A stretch of DNA of 45,119 nt from Vulcaniibacterium thermophilum (lineage in GTDB: Bacteria > Pseudomonadota > Gammaproteobacteria > Xanthomonadales > Xanthomonadaceae). The notes under the pieces were generated by a model, which made no database searches, was not told the origin of the DNA, and was given only the letters and a program-made list of their open reading frames with translations. This document shows, one piece after another, positions 14,929-28,484 of this stretch; position 1 is the stretch's first letter, and every line of letters starts with the position of its first letter. The DNA is taken from contig NZ_VOHJ01000007.1 in the NCBI RefSeq assembly GCF_007923255.1, forward strand, positions 62,462 through 107,580, in the 5' to 3' direction. A program made the position numbers and the translations under genes.

Positions 14929-17279
14929 AGGAACCACCTCGTGGTGCCGATACGGCCACAAAGGACATCAGGGTTCCAACGAGTCGTCTTTGCAAGCCTA
15001 CCCAAATGCCGCGCGATGAGCTGAGAGTAGCTAACCGTTACAGGCATCGGTGCTGGTTGGAAGCCGCGCCAGGAGTGGCTCGCGAACATCAATACCTGCT
15101 GCCCCAAATATTGGAGATCGCGGAACGTCGAGGCGCGATGCAAGTACAACCGAAGCGGAACAGGAGCGCCGTCTGTCGAGCGCTTGAGCTCTTTTGCCCC
15201 GGTGGCACACAACAGCAAGTCACGATCGGAAAGTGCCACCATCAGACCACGTTCTGGCACGTAGCGTCCCTTAACCTTGTCGGTCTTTCCGATCGGTACC
15301 CCTTGCGAGTTACTATTGAAGAGCTGGAGGCTAGTATCGCTAGCTACATGAAGAAATGCGAACTCCAACTGGAAGTCGGAGAGGTCTTCCGCCAGTCGCT
15401 TGACGGCGATGGCCTCCGCATCCTTGAGGGGCTTGAACGCATGGAATATCAGACGAACGCGCTCCCCGTTCTGCCAATTGCGCTCCCTGCGCACTCGGTC
15501 AATAGATGTGCGCAGTGACTCAAGCATCGCTTCCGAGTAGTTTTCGTAGCGGACAGCCTTCGACACGGTATGCAGGAAATACGACCCATCGCCGCTGAAG
15601 ACGGTAGTTATGCCGACGAGCCTCTCCCCTTGCGACAGGCGGCTCTCACGAACCCAGGTGCTGGAGATCCCGACCACCAGTTCATGCGTCGTTGTCGGGT
15701 CAGCACGAAGTAGCCAGGGAATTCCACCAAGCTTCGCATAGGTGGCCAACGCCATGTTACTCAGTGTGAAGGCGAGCTGCGCATCCGGAGTTTGGGCCGT
15801 TTCGAAACGGAACTGCTGAATCGGAATCTGCTGCGTCAGGAAAAACGCCTTCGTTACGAGATAAGGATTGTCATCACCACGCAGTTGGTGCGTCCGGTCT
15901 TCAACCTGCACGAAGGCGAGATCCCATGGCTGCTTGCTCTCAGTCGCCGCCTGCAAAGCTCGCTGTGCGGCCTCATGGTACGCGCGGGCTGAACCATCGC
16001 GCGCGGTAAAGGGGACAGGCTGACAGTTCTCGAATCCATACGTTCGAAGAAATCCGCGACTGAATACAGTGCCCTGAATTCCATGCAGGAACTTGTACAT
16101 TAACTGCTCAGCCACGCCCTGCTGCGATGCTTGACATATAAGGCAAACTCGCGGACCTCGTGGGATTGACGCTGATCGGCTGTATGGACCGTGTGCTGCG
16201 ATCCCGTGACTGGCTGATTCGTGGACCTTCCGACCTGCAGCGTCAAATACATAGATGGCGGGCTCAGCTCGTCGGACGGTAGCGTTTCCATTCGGCCATC
16301 TTGCGGGATTTACGAGATCGCCTACCGTCACCTGAATGCCCGGGACAATCTCAAGAGGGTCCTTTCGCAGAAGGTCATGGGCCGTCTGCAAACGCTTCAC
16401 CCAAGACGCCCCCTCGTGGACAGCAGCAGCGCGCGCTTTCATATCTTCGCTTGCACGCACCCAGCGACCGTGCCCTAAGGCGTGTTCAAGCAACTGACGA
16501 ATATTCTTACGTGTTGCTTCAACTCGGAGCTTACTCGCGTCGATCTTCTCGATCCGTCCATTATCTGCCTCGACTGTTGCGATGCCCTGAATTACGTCGC
16601 GCAGCAGCCCACGAAGTTTCAGCTCTGGAAGTACGCGCTCATCAGAAATAGGCTCCAGCTCGCCGACGTAGACATGCCGCAAGTCCACACCCTGCGCCAC
16701 AAGCTCCGCTACCGAGGCAGTAATCTGCTCGACTACAAAGACATCGAGAACGACAACAGGGAGCGCGATTTGATGCTCGGACTGACTTGGAGGACGGAAC
16801 ACCTGTGCAGAAAATCCATACGCCACGCGAGCATCGATCGCGCTCAGAACGCTCGGACATGTGCTCTTGCTCTCCCAATCTTTGCCGGCCCCAAGCGCGT
16901 CACCAGCCGCTCGCGACAGCACCTGAACGGGAACACCCCTGATGATCTCGCGTTTGCGCTCGAAGAATCGTCGCAATAGTGCTTCACGCCACAGATGACA
17001 GGCCATCTCCGGATCGTCTCGAAGCGAGATCTTCGTCTGTTCGCCGCTGAGGCGTGGCGCGCCTTCAATGATTGGAGCTGCAAAGACCAAATCGCGAGTT
17101 GCGCGAAATACGTGCGTTGCCCGATGCTTGCGGCGAAGTTCCGAAAGGTTTTCTGGTCGAGAAAGCACGTCAACATGGACAACGACATCACCAAAATGGA
17201 GGAACGCTGCGTTGAGAAACAGCGCACCATCAGGATTCTGGTCAGTCGTCAAAATCTTCCGTTGCGTCGTTTCCAGCAT
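14925..17279 (-). CDS. Long prokaryotic Argonaute, long-B type, predicted slicer-inactive
   Basis: 784 residues. The N-terminal half (1-about 370) covers N, L1 and a PAZ-like region. MID spans about 375-515 and PIWI about 530-784, ending in the pAgo tail TTRWFL. The MID guide-5'-end signature is kept: Y473 and K477 in [11 protein letters not shown]483/Q484, and K516 in YAKLGGIPW. The PIWI slicer set is not: the first aspartate position reads VVGISS (about S539) and the third reads IFHAFK (about A614). Known relatives such as RsAgo bind RNA guides and DNA targets without cutting. ATG lies 4 nt after the metallopeptidase stop, with a GGGGGA ribosome site. GC is clearly below the flanking chromosome. 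Confidence 0.9.
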   Translation of the reverse strand: MLETTQRKILTTDQNPDGALFLNAAFLHFGDVVVHVDVLSRPENLSELRRKHRATHVFRATRDLVFAAPIIEGAPRLSGEQTKISLRDDPEMACHLWREALLRRFFERKREIIRGVPVQVLSRAAGDALGAGKDWESKSTCPSVLSAIDARVAYGFSAQVFRPPSQSEHQIALPVVVLDVFVVEQITASVAELVAQGVDLRHVYVGELEPISDERVLPELKLRGLLRDVIQGIATVEADNGRIEKIDASKLRVEATRKNIRQLLEHALGHGRWVRASEDMKARAAAVHEGASWVKRLQTAHDLLRKDPLEIVPGIQVTVGDLVNPARWPNGNATVRRAEPAIYVFDAAGRKVHESASHGIAAHGPYSRSASIPRGPRVCLICQASQQGVAEQLMYKFLHGIQGTVFSRGFLRTYGFENCQPVPFTARDGSARAYHEAAQRALQAATESKQPWDLAFVQVEDRTHQLRGDDNPYLVTKAFFLTQQIPIQQFRFETAQTPDAQLAFTLSNMALATYAKLGGIPWLLRADPTTTHELVVGISSTWVRESRLSQGERLVGITTVFSGDGSYFLHTVSKAVRYENYSEAMLESLRTSIDRVRRERNWQNGERVRLIFHAFKPLKDAEAIAVKRLAEDLSDFQLEFAFLHVASDTSLQLFNSNSQGVPIGKTDKVKGRYVPERGLMVALSDRDLLLCATGAKELKRSTDGAPVPLRLYLHRASTFRDLQYLGQQVLMFASHSWRGFQPAPMPVTVSYSQLIARHLGRLAKTTRWNPDVLCGRIGTTRWFL

Positions 17280-17283
17280 GAAC

Positions 17284-17606
17284 TCATCCCCCTACAGCCC
17301 CGCGTTGACGATCTTTGCTCACAGCTATCCTTCTCCATTCAGGCACATGCGCGCTCATCAGCGCCTTGAACATCCGCCCGTGGCTGGTGTATCGCAGGTG
17401 CAGCAGCTCGTGGACGATGACGTAGTCCTGGAAGCGCTCATCTTGCGCGACCAGGTCGGCGGCCAGGGTGACCGTCCCCGCGGACGAGCAGGAGCCCCAC
17501 TTCCTGCGCATTTCTTGGACCCGAATGACGCGGGGGTTGACACGCAGCTTCACCGCCCAGGTCAGTGCCCGTCGTCGCAGTTCTTGCGCAGGGTAGAGGG
17601 ACGCCT

Positions 17607-17610
<4 letters not shown>
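17284..17610 (-). CDS. Minimal YgjP/DUF45-like zinc metallopeptidase
   Basis: 108 residues, much shorter than full YgjP proteins (about 240) and holding essentially only the catalytic part. KWGSC (37-41) precedes the zinc motif HELLH (67-71), followed by the third-ligand region SHGRMFKAL (about 77-85). The start overlaps the hsdR stop (ATGA) and the stop is 4 nt before the Argonaute ATG, so all are translated from one message. Such small WLM/SprT-like peptidases commonly follow hsdR in type I restriction operons. The substrate is unknown. Confidence 0.9.
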
Positions 17611-20549
<2,939 letters not shown>

Positions 20550-20859
20550 CAGACGCCCCCCTGCCAACAGGCTCGCGCCGTGAGCGGGTTCCGGTTATGC
20601 TCCGCTCTGGAACGGGAATGCCCGTTCGGCGGTCGTCGCCTGGTGTAACCGGGGGCGGCCGTTTTCGCTGGATGGGGAGCGGCAAGCCGAACCTGAACGG
20701 GCTTGGACCCCGCCCCGTGCCGGAAGGCCGGCTTCCCCTCAAGAGGGGAAGCTGCTAAACTTTCAATCAAAGGTCCCCCCCCGATGACAAGAGCCCAAGG
20801 GGCTCTCTCCGGAAACGGAGTAGTCGGGGGGGTCAATTTTTTTGGATGGTGGTGCGGCA
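20550..20859 (+). ncRNA. Candidate structured RNA between DUF3800 gene and hsdR
   Basis: 310 bp without a gene, unusually dense in perfect hairpins. These are GAACGGG/CCCGTTC (20610-20627), GGCG/CGCC (20628-20640), GCTTCCCCTC/GAGGGGAAGC (20731-20752), GAGCCC/GGGCTC (20791-20805) and CTCCG-GAAA-CGGAG (20807-20820). A C-run/G-run stem (20775-20785 with 20823-20832) encloses the last two as a three-way junction. T7 follows at 20837-20843. The GNRA loop and terminal T-run favour a plus-strand RNA, antisense to the operon, but the minus strand is also transcribed. Several conserved RNA motifs next to DUF3800 genes have been reported (DUF3800 RNA motifs). Membership is inference. Confidence 0.55.
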
Positions 20860-21522
20860 TCAGTAGTAGTACCTCGTGCCGGTACGGAAGATGTCGAACT
20901 CGCTCCGGACTGCGGACTTGAGGCGGTCGTAGTGCTCCGTCTCTCCCCGCTGCCACTTCCTGAATACCGCCCAACAGCAATAATCGGCCACCTGCAAGCC
21001 GTAATGGGAACGCGAAGCGTGGTGCAGGATCCGGTATTTCATCCCGGCTGGCAGCATCTTTGCCAAGGACAGCTGGATGGCTTTTTCGATGGCTCGCCGC
21101 TTCTTTTGCACCGGAATGCTGTCGGTGATGACGATTACCTCTTCCGCACCTGACTCGATCTCCTTGGGCACGACGAATTTGAGCAGATAGCCCAACATCT
21201 CAGGGTAAAAGCGTTTGTCGTCGCGCAATGCCGGACCGGTCTTCGGTTTCTCTACGATGAGACTGTCGATGCGCAGGCCGTCCAAATGCCCAGCGATCAA
21301 CTCGAACACGCGGCCGCGCACCCGTGGGTTGTCATCGGCGCAGTGGAAATACTCGGTATCCAGCCCGAACTCCAGGCAATCGTGCTTGTAGTCGTCCAGC
21401 GGACCATGAGCGGCGAAGGGCCGCCGCGTGCTCACGCTGGTGAGGACGAAGTACCGCGTACCCTTCGGGCTGAAGTCGAAGTTCCCAGCCTCGTCGAGGA
21501 AAAGATAGGCGCAGCGGTTCAT
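20860..21522 (-). CDS. DUF3800 domain-containing protein
   Basis: 220 residues, the usual length for the family. Conserved acidic sites are present: D10/E11 in YLFLDEAGNF, D134 in VIVITDS, and the C-terminal HHASRSHYGLQVADY with D180. DUF3800 is thought to have an RNase H-like fold and is often found in defence neighbourhoods or near conserved RNA structures; its reaction is not established. It sits inside the restriction operon between hsdS (97 bp away) and hsdR. A structured non-coding stretch lies directly after its stop. It could be a cargo gene inserted into the operon. Confidence 0.88.
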   Translation of the reverse strand: MNRCAYLFLDEAGNFDFSPKGTRYFVLTSVSTRRPFAAHGPLDDYKHDCLEFGLDTEYFHCADDNPRVRGRVFELIAGHLDGLRIDSLIVEKPKTGPALRDDKRFYPEMLGYLLKFVVPKEIESGAEEVIVITDSIPVQKKRRAIEKAIQLSLAKMLPAGMKYRILHHASRSHYGLQVADYCCWAVFRKWQRGETEHYDRLKSAVRSEFDIFRTGTRYYY

Positions 21523-21546
21523 GCGTGGTCTCCGCGGCGCCCAAAT

Positions 21547-21571
21547 GAAAAGCCCCGGGGTTCGGCGCTTC
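21547..21571 (-). terminator. Possible weak terminator/attenuator between hsdS and DUF3800 gene
   Basis: On the minus strand AAGCGCC and GGGGCTT can pair (one G-G mismatch) around GAACCCC and are followed by TTTTC. It is weaker than a standard terminator and could reduce, not block, read-through from hsdS. Confidence 0.35.
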
Positions 21572-21619
21572 CCGGATGAGGGTGGGAAGGCTTACTGCCA
21601 GGGGCGGATGAGCGGCACA

Positions 21620-22917
21620 TCATACCGCCGGCTCCGCTGAAGGGGAAAGCGGCTCCGCGTGGGCTTGCAGCGCCGAGAGGTCCAGCGCATCGACGCGGAT
21701 CTCGCCGGTCATCAGCTCGTGCAGCAGGGCCTTGAACAGATCTTCCAGCACCGCACGCTTCTTGCGGTGCAGCTCGATCTTGCGGTCGATGGCGTCGAGG
21801 ATGGCGACGATTTCGCGCTGTTCGTCGAGGGTGGGCAAAGGAACGGCCAAACTCTTGAGGATTGCGCCGGTTAGTGCTGCCCTTGTACTTCCATTCCCGG
21901 ACGCAAGTTGCCGTAGATATTGGTACTGGTTTTCCAAGTAGCTCCTGAGGAAGCCGGAGGAAATCGACTCTGCTTTTGGCTGTATGAAGCCGACATGTCT
22001 GCTGGTTGTTGCTTCTACGTCAAGAACCGCACAGTGCCCCAGGGTCTTTCCCTGTCCAACGATAGCGATGAGGACGGCACCTGGCTGAAGCAGCGGTAGA
22101 CTGCACTCCTCCAGTGCCGCACGAGTGACATGCGTTTCAGATCCCGTGATCTGCCGTTCGTACATCTTGCCGCTGGTGATCCACGGAATCGTTCCGCCTT
22201 GCCAGTAGGCGGCATGTCGTCGGTTGGGTGTGGTGCCGTTGCCGATCTTGCCGAGTGCGCCGAGCGGCACGACCTCCCAACTCTCCGGCACCGGCCCGAT
22301 CTCGGTCTCCTTCTGCGGCTCGCCGCGCAGGCCGCGCGTGAACAACTCGCGCATGGCGGCGCGTTTGAGTTCCTGCGCCGTCGCGGCCGCCTTATCGTGA
22401 ACTCTGATGGCCTCACGCACCTCGGCGAGTGTCCGAGCGATCTCCCGCTGCTCTGCCACGGAGGGGTGTGGCACCTCCAAGCTCGCGAGCCGGTTGCGCG
22501 AGAGATTGGGAATGGTCGTCTTGTTGCCCGCCCCCTCGAAGATGCCGAGCTGCGTGAAAGCACTCTGCAGGAAGTAGACGTAGAACCGTGGCTCCACATC
22601 GCCGCGGATGGGACGCAGACGATGCAAGTGATTCTGGAACGCCATCATGGGGACACGCCCGTCCCAAACGGCCGCCCGCCCAATCTCGCCGCCTTCGCAC
22701 ACCAACAAATCGCCGGCTTTCAGACTCTTGTCGACCAGCTCACTGGGCGGGATGGACATTTCATCCACTTCCGTCAAGTCGATGTCGTCCCACAGCACAT
22801 TCGAGGTGCGCAAGAACGGCATCCTGTCCGTTCCCGCTCGCGCGGCCGCCGACATCGTCTTGCCGGCACCGATTTCGAACAGCTCGCCCAAAGGCCGCCA
22901 TGTCCAGTTCGGATTGG

Positions 22918-22921
<4 letters not shown>
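21620..22921 (-). CDS. hsdS: Type I restriction-modification specificity subunit S (HsdS)
   Basis: 433 residues with the two-repeat layout of HsdS. TRD1 spans about 8-170, the first conserved helical region about 180-225 ([17 protein letters not shown]), TRD2 about 230-370 ([18 protein letters not shown]) and the second conserved region about 375-420 ([20 protein letters not shown]). Both repeats look intact, giving a bipartite recognition site that cannot be predicted here. I chose the ATG at 22921, which overlaps the hsdM stop (ATGA); the frame stays open a further 41 codons. Confidence 0.95.
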
Positions 22922-24744
<1,823 letters not shown>

Positions 24745-24833
24745 GTCTGCTATGTTTGCTATATTTTCTGCGATTGTCAAGCGGGGCTGCAGCGCAGCCG
24801 AACGCGGCGGCAAGAACCTCGAAGGAGCAGACG
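24745..24833. promoter_or_regulatory. Divergent promoter/operator between hsdM and the CxxC protein gene
   Basis: 89-bp AT-rich gap. For hsdM (minus) a perfect -35 TTGACA lies at 24780-24775. The 17-18 bp spacing leads to a weak -10 (AAACAT/AACATA, about 24757-24751), placing transcription start at or next to the ATG. Two direct TGCTAT repeats (24748-24753 and 24757-24762), 9 bp apart, overlap that -10 region. They are a plausible operator for the XRE domain fused to HsdM. The plus-strand gene has a good ribosome site (GAAGGAG) at its start. Confidence 0.6.
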
Positions 24834-25343
24834 ATGAGCGGGAACCGATGGGACGTGGCCGGCGTACCCCACAAGGGATGGGCGTGCATCGACGTGGTCG
24901 ATCTGCGCGGCGACGGCGCGCGCGCCGACGAGACCAGCTACGAGACCTGCCAGATGTGCGGGAACGAGAAGATCCGGTTCGTCCATGTCATGGCGCACGC
25001 CGACGTCGACGAGCCTTACCGGGTTGGCTGCGTCTGCGCGGAGAAGATGAGTGGCGACTACCAGGGGCCGCGTCGGCGCGAAGGGCGGCTACGGAATCGA
25101 GCCACCCGACGGTCAAGGTGGTTGGACCGCAGGTGGCGTGTCTCAGCCAAGGGCAACCTGTTCCTGAACGTCGAGGGTCACAACCTCGGGGTCTACAAGA
25201 CCAAGGCAGGCCGATGGGGATATCGAATCGGCAACCGGTTCGGCCAGCGGACGTATGCCGCCCTGAACGAGGCGAAGTTGGCGCTGTTCGATGACTTCTG
25301 GGCGATGACCCAAGACGACGACGGACTGTGGGCCGCGGGCTGA
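24834..25343 (+). CDS. Uncharacterised protein with a CxxC...CxC probable zinc site
   Basis: 169 residues. The N-terminal half carries a probable metal site: C39 and C42 in [13 protein letters not shown]51 and H55, and C66 and C68 in [10 protein letters not shown] basic segment ([17 protein letters not shown], 80-96) and a C-terminal small domain ([20 protein letters not shown]) follow. I do not recognise a named family. It is divergent from hsdM and shares its promoter region, so it is probably co-regulated with the restriction system. The Zn-ribbon plus basic patch suggests nucleic-acid binding, which is inference. The start is set by GAAGGAG 7 nt upstream of ATG. Confidence 0.75.
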   Translation: MSGNRWDVAGVPHKGWACIDVVDLRGDGARADETSYETCQMCGNEKIRFVHVMAHADVDEPYRVGCVCAEKMSGDYQGPRRREGRLRNRATRRSRWLDRRWRVSAKGNLFLNVEGHNLGVYKTKAGRWGYRIGNRFGQRTYAALNEAKLALFDDFWAMTQDDDGLWAAG

Positions 25344-25490
25344 CTCGAAGAACCCGGCGGGTTCGGCACAACTGCGCGGGTTCCCGAGTAGTCCCCTTGT
25401 GCGCGCACGCCGTGGAATCTAGCCGCTGAATCCCGCAGGGCAGTGGATCAGCGTTCAGTTCTCGCTGGTAGTCCACCACCACGAATCCGA
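25344..25490. other. Non-coding stretch before the island's right-hand terminator
   Basis: No gene supported. It contains a composite hairpin at 25443-25475: GTGGA...TCCAC as outer stem, and CAGCG...CGCTG as inner stem around a 9-nt loop, followed by CACCA. It superficially recalls a tRNA 3' end but lacks a T-loop and partner arms. Confidence 0.4.
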
Positions 25491-25519
25491 CGCCCGGCCG
25501 CAAGGCCGGGCGTTTTTCT
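25491..25519 (+). terminator. Strong intrinsic terminator
   Basis: CGCCCGGCC-GCAA-GGCCGGGCG: a perfect 9-bp stem with a GCAA loop, followed by TTTTTCTTT. It ends transcription from 24834-25343 (or from a small RNA in between) before tRNA-Arg. Confidence 0.92.
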
Positions 25520-25598
25520 TTGCGGCGCGATGACCCTGCGCTCGCCTGCGCGCATGCCGCGACCGGAGCGGGCGATCGTGCGAAAATGCCGGGCCGAT

Positions 25599-25675
25599 GG
25601 CCCCGTAGCTCAGCTGGATAGAGCGTCCCCCTCCTAAGGGGAAGGTCGCACGTTCGAATCGTGTCGGGGCCGCCA
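25599..25675 (+). tRNA. tRNA-Arg (anticodon CCT)
   Basis: 77-nt cloverleaf with encoded CCA. The acceptor GGCCCCG pairs with CGGGGCC, the D arm is GCTC...GAGC, the anticodon stem TCCCC/GGGGA encloses CTCCTAA (anticodon CCT, reads AGG), and the T arm is CGCAC-GTTCGAATC-GTGTC. It marks the right-hand return to chromosomal composition. Confidence 0.96.
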
Positions 25676-25763
25676 CGGAAGCAGGAACGCGGTGCACGCG
25701 TGCGGATGCGAGACGACGCACCGCCTGCCCGTGTTCGTCCCTCGCACGCTCTCGGAGATCCGC

Positions 25764-27296
25764 ATGACCCACCCCGTCCTCACCGCGCTCGGCCTCGGCG
25801 AGCAGGAATCCGGCACCTATCTCGGCAACGGCGAGTGGAGCGCCACCCGCGATGCGGGCGTGCTGGAGCCGGTCAACCCGACCACGGGCGAGGTGCTGGG
25901 CCGCGTGTTCGCGTCCTCGCGGCAGGATTACGAGACCATCGTCGAGCGCGCGCAGGCGGCATTCAAGGTCTGGCGCACCACGCCGGCGCCGAAGCGCGGC
26001 GAGGCGATCCGCCTGTGCGCCGAGGCGCTGCGCAAGCACAAGGACGCGCTCGGCTCGCTGGTCGCGCTGGAGATGGGCAAGTCGAAGCCCGAGGGCGACG
26101 GTGAGGTGCAGGAGATGATCGACATCGGCGACTTCGCCGTCGGTCTCTCGCGCCAGCTCTACGGCCTGACCATGCACTCCGAGCGACCGGGCCACCGCAT
26201 GTACGAGCAGTGGCATCCGCTCGGCCTGGTCGGGATCATCTCGGCGTTCAATTTCCCGGTCGCGGTGTGGAGCTGGAACAGCTTCATCGCCGCGGTGTGC
26301 GGCGACATCTCGATCTGGAAGCCGTCGCCGAAGACGCCGCTGTCGGCGATCGCGTCGATGAAGATCTGCAACGAAGCGCTGCGCGCCGGCGGCTTCCCGG
26401 ACATCTTCTTCCTGTTCAACGACGCCGGCAGCGAGCTGGCGCAGGAATTCGTCGACGACCACCGCATCCCGCTGATCAGCTTCACCGGCTCGACCCGCGT
26501 CGGCCGCATCGTCGGCGAGCGCGTGGCGCGCCGCATGGGGCGCTCGCTGCTGGAGCTGGGCGGCAACAACGCGATCATCGTCGACCCCACCGCCGACCTG
26601 AAGCTGGCGATCCCCGCGATCGTGTTCGGCGCGGTCGGCACCGCCGGCCAGCGCTGCACCACCACGCGCCGGCTGTTCGTGCACGAGTCGATCTACGACG
26701 AGGTGCTCGCCAGGCTGATCGCCGCCTACAAGCAGGTCGAGCAGAAGATCGGCGATCCGACCGATCCGCGGAACCTGATGGGCCCGCTCAACAGCCGCGA
26801 GGCGGTGCAGGCCTACCTCGACGCGATCGAGAAGGCGAAGGCCGCCGGCGGCAAGGTCGAGACCGGCGGCGCCGCGCTCGACCGGCCGGGCTTCTTCGTG
26901 CTGCCGACCATCGTCACCGGCCTCGCCAACGACGCCGCCATCGTGCAGCAGGAAACCTTCGCGCCGATCCTGTACGTGATGAAGTACCGCGAGCTGGACG
27001 AGGCGATCGAGATGCAGAACGCGGTGCCGCAGGGCCTGTCGTCGGCGATCTTCACGCAGAACCTGAAGGCGGCCGAGAAGTTCCTGTCGGCGGCCGGTTC
27101 CGACTGCGGCATCGCCAACGTCAACATCGGCACCTCCGGCGCCGAGATCGGCGGCGCATTCGGCGGCGAGAAGGAAACCGGCGGCGGCCGCGAATCCGGC
27201 TCCGACGCCTGGAAGGCCTACATGCGCCGCCAGACCAACACCATCAACTACTCCGACGCGCTGCCGCTGGCGCAGGGGATCAAGTTCGATCTGTGA
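25764..27296 (+). CDS. amaB: ALDH7-type aldehyde dehydrogenase (piperideine-6-carboxylate / alpha-aminoadipic semialdehyde dehydrogenase-like)
   Basis: 510 residues. NAD-dependent aldehyde dehydrogenase with catalytic E264 (LELGGNNA) and nucleophile C298 (TAGQRCTTT). The N terminus, the [12 protein letters not shown] segment and the C-terminal [19 protein letters not shown] match the antiquitin/ALDH7 group, which oxidises alpha-aminoadipic semialdehyde in lysine breakdown. The substrate is assigned by family likeness only, so the gene symbol is tentative. The start ATG follows GGAGATCCGC. It has its own promoter region after tRNA-Arg, with no operon partner downstream. Confidence 0.88.
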   Translation: MTHPVLTALGLGEQESGTYLGNGEWSATRDAGVLEPVNPTTGEVLGRVFASSRQDYETIVERAQAAFKVWRTTPAPKRGEAIRLCAEALRKHKDALGSLVALEMGKSKPEGDGEVQEMIDIGDFAVGLSRQLYGLTMHSERPGHRMYEQWHPLGLVGIISAFNFPVAVWSWNSFIAAVCGDISIWKPSPKTPLSAIASMKICNEALRAGGFPDIFFLFNDAGSELAQEFVDDHRIPLISFTGSTRVGRIVGERVARRMGRSLLELGGNNAIIVDPTADLKLAIPAIVFGAVGTAGQRCTTTRRLFVHESIYDEVLARLIAAYKQVEQKIGDPTDPRNLMGPLNSREAVQAYLDAIEKAKAAGGKVETGGAALDRPGFFVLPTIVTGLANDAAIVQQETFAPILYVMKYRELDEAIEMQNAVPQGLSSAIFTQNLKAAEKFLSAAGSDCGIANVNIGTSGAEIGGAFGGEKETGGGRESGSDAWKAYMRRQTNTINYSDALPLAQGIKFDL

Positions 27297-27303
27297 ACAA
27301 GCC

Positions 27304-27419
27304 GGGAATCGGGAATCGGGAATCGGTAATCGGGAATCGGGAATGAACCCTCGTCGCTGCCGCGCTTACCCCAATCTCTCCCGCTTCTACCGATTCCCGA
27401 TTCCCTCTTCCCGATTCCC
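27304..27419. repeat. GGGAATC heptamer array with inverted copies
   Basis: Six head-to-tail copies of a 7-bp unit (GGGAATC, one GGTAATC, the last GGGAATG) at 27304-27345 face four reverse copies (GATTCCC, one TCTTCCC) at 27392-27419. Together they can form a long hairpin in the gap between the ALDH gene and pyrD. It could serve as terminator or mRNA-end protection. Similar 7-bp arrays are common in xanthomonad genomes. Confidence 0.85.
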
Positions 27420-27425
27420 ATAACC

Positions 27426-28484
27426 GTGTACTCCCTCGCCCGCCCCTTCCTGTTCGGCCTCGATCCCGAGCGCGCCCACGGCGCCGGGCTGCGGGCGCTC
27501 GAAGTGGCGTACCGGACCGGCACCATCGGGCTGCTGGCGAAGACGGCCGAACCGCTGCCGACGCGGGCGTTCGGGCTGACGTTCCCCAATCCCGTGGGCC
27601 TCGCCGCGGGGCTGGACAAGAACGGCGAGCACATCGACGCGCTGTTCGCGCTCGGCTTCGGGTTCGTCGAGATCGGCACGGTGACGCCGCGGCCGCAGGC
27701 CGGCAACCCGAAGCCGCGCCTGTTCCGCCTGCCCGAGCAGCAGGCGCTCATCAACCGCATGGGCTTCAACAACGCGGGCGTCGAGAAGCTGGTGCGCAAC
27801 GTCAAGCGCGCGCGCCGCCGCGGCGGCCTGCTCGGCATCAACATCGGAAAGAACAAGGACACGCCGAACGAGGCGGCGGAGAACGATTACCTCTACTGCC
27901 TCGAGCGCGTGTATCCGCTCGCCGACTACATCACCGTCAACATCTCCTCGCCGAACACCGCGGGCCTGCGCGAGCTGCAGGAGGAACAGGCGCTGCGCCG
28001 GCTGATCGGCACCCTGCGCGAGGCGCAGGAGCGCTACGGCGCGCGTCACGGGCGGCGGGTGCCGATGCTGGTGAAGATCGCGCCGGACCTTTCGGACAAC
28101 GACATCGACGCCGCCGGCCGCGTGCTCGGCGATCTGCAGGTGGACGGGGTGATCGCGACCAACACGACGACCTCGCGCCTGTGGGTCGAAGGGGCGCGCC
28201 ACGCGGACGAAGCCGGCGGCCTGTCCGGCGCGCCGCTGATGGGTCCGTCCACCACCGTGCTGCGCCGGCTGCGCACGCGCCTGCCCGAGCACATTCCGGT
28301 GATCGGCGTCGGCGGCATCCTGTCGGGCGCGGACGCGGTCACCAAGGTCGCCGCGGGAGCGACGCTGGTGCAGTGCTACACGGGCCTCATCTACCGCGGC
28401 CCGCAGCTCGTGTACGAATGCATCGAGGCCATCCGCCGCCGGCGCCATGCGCCGAGCCGCGGTCCGGTGCCGATCGACGCATGA
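27426..28484 (+). CDS. pyrD: Dihydroorotate dehydrogenase, class 2 (quinone)
   Basis: 352 residues. FMN enzyme of pyrimidine synthesis that oxidises dihydroorotate with quinone at the inner membrane. The N-terminal amphipathic helix ([17 protein letters not shown]) and catalytic S175 in VNISSPNT mark class 2. Phosphate/FMN-binding IGVGGILSG and [11 protein letters not shown] are present. It starts at GTG 27426, seven bases after the inverted repeat block. The stop overlaps murB (ATGA). Confidence 0.96.
   Translation: MYSLARPFLFGLDPERAHGAGLRALEVAYRTGTIGLLAKTAEPLPTRAFGLTFPNPVGLAAGLDKNGEHIDALFALGFGFVEIGTVTPRPQAGNPKPRLFRLPEQQALINRMGFNNAGVEKLVRNVKRARRRGGLLGINIGKNKDTPNEAAENDYLYCLERVYPLADYITVNISSPNTAGLRELQEEQALRRLIGTLREAQERYGARHGRRVPMLVKIAPDLSDNDIDAAGRVLGDLQVDGVIATNTTTSRLWVEGARHADEAGGLSGAPLMGPSTTVLRRLRTRLPEHIPVIGVGGILSGADAVTKVAAGATLVQCYTGLIYRGPQLVYECIEAIRRRRHAPSRGPVPIDA

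Noticed and set aside
14925-17279. Slicing (catalytically active) Argonaute
   Set aside because: The PIWI segments VVGISS and IFHAFK lack the aspartates required for cleavage.
13690-17279. Short pAgo system of the SPARTA/SPARDA type
   Set aside because: The pAgo is 784 residues with N-terminal and PAZ-like regions, and the partner nuclease shows no recognisable APAZ-like part, so a long-B assignment fits better.
20550-20859. CRISPR array or retron msr/msd
   Set aside because: The hairpins differ from one another with no repeat-spacer periodicity, and no reverse transcriptase or cas gene is in the window.
25443-25480. Truncated tRNA or att copy at the right end of the island
   Set aside because: It ends in CCACCA but has no T-loop of 7 nt, and its sequence does not match the 3' end of either flanking tRNA.
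24988-25503. Minus-strand coding frame with VVVDYQRELNADPLP-like peptide
   Set aside because: It lies largely antisense to the CxxC protein gene and begins inside the terminator hairpin, with no ribosome site.
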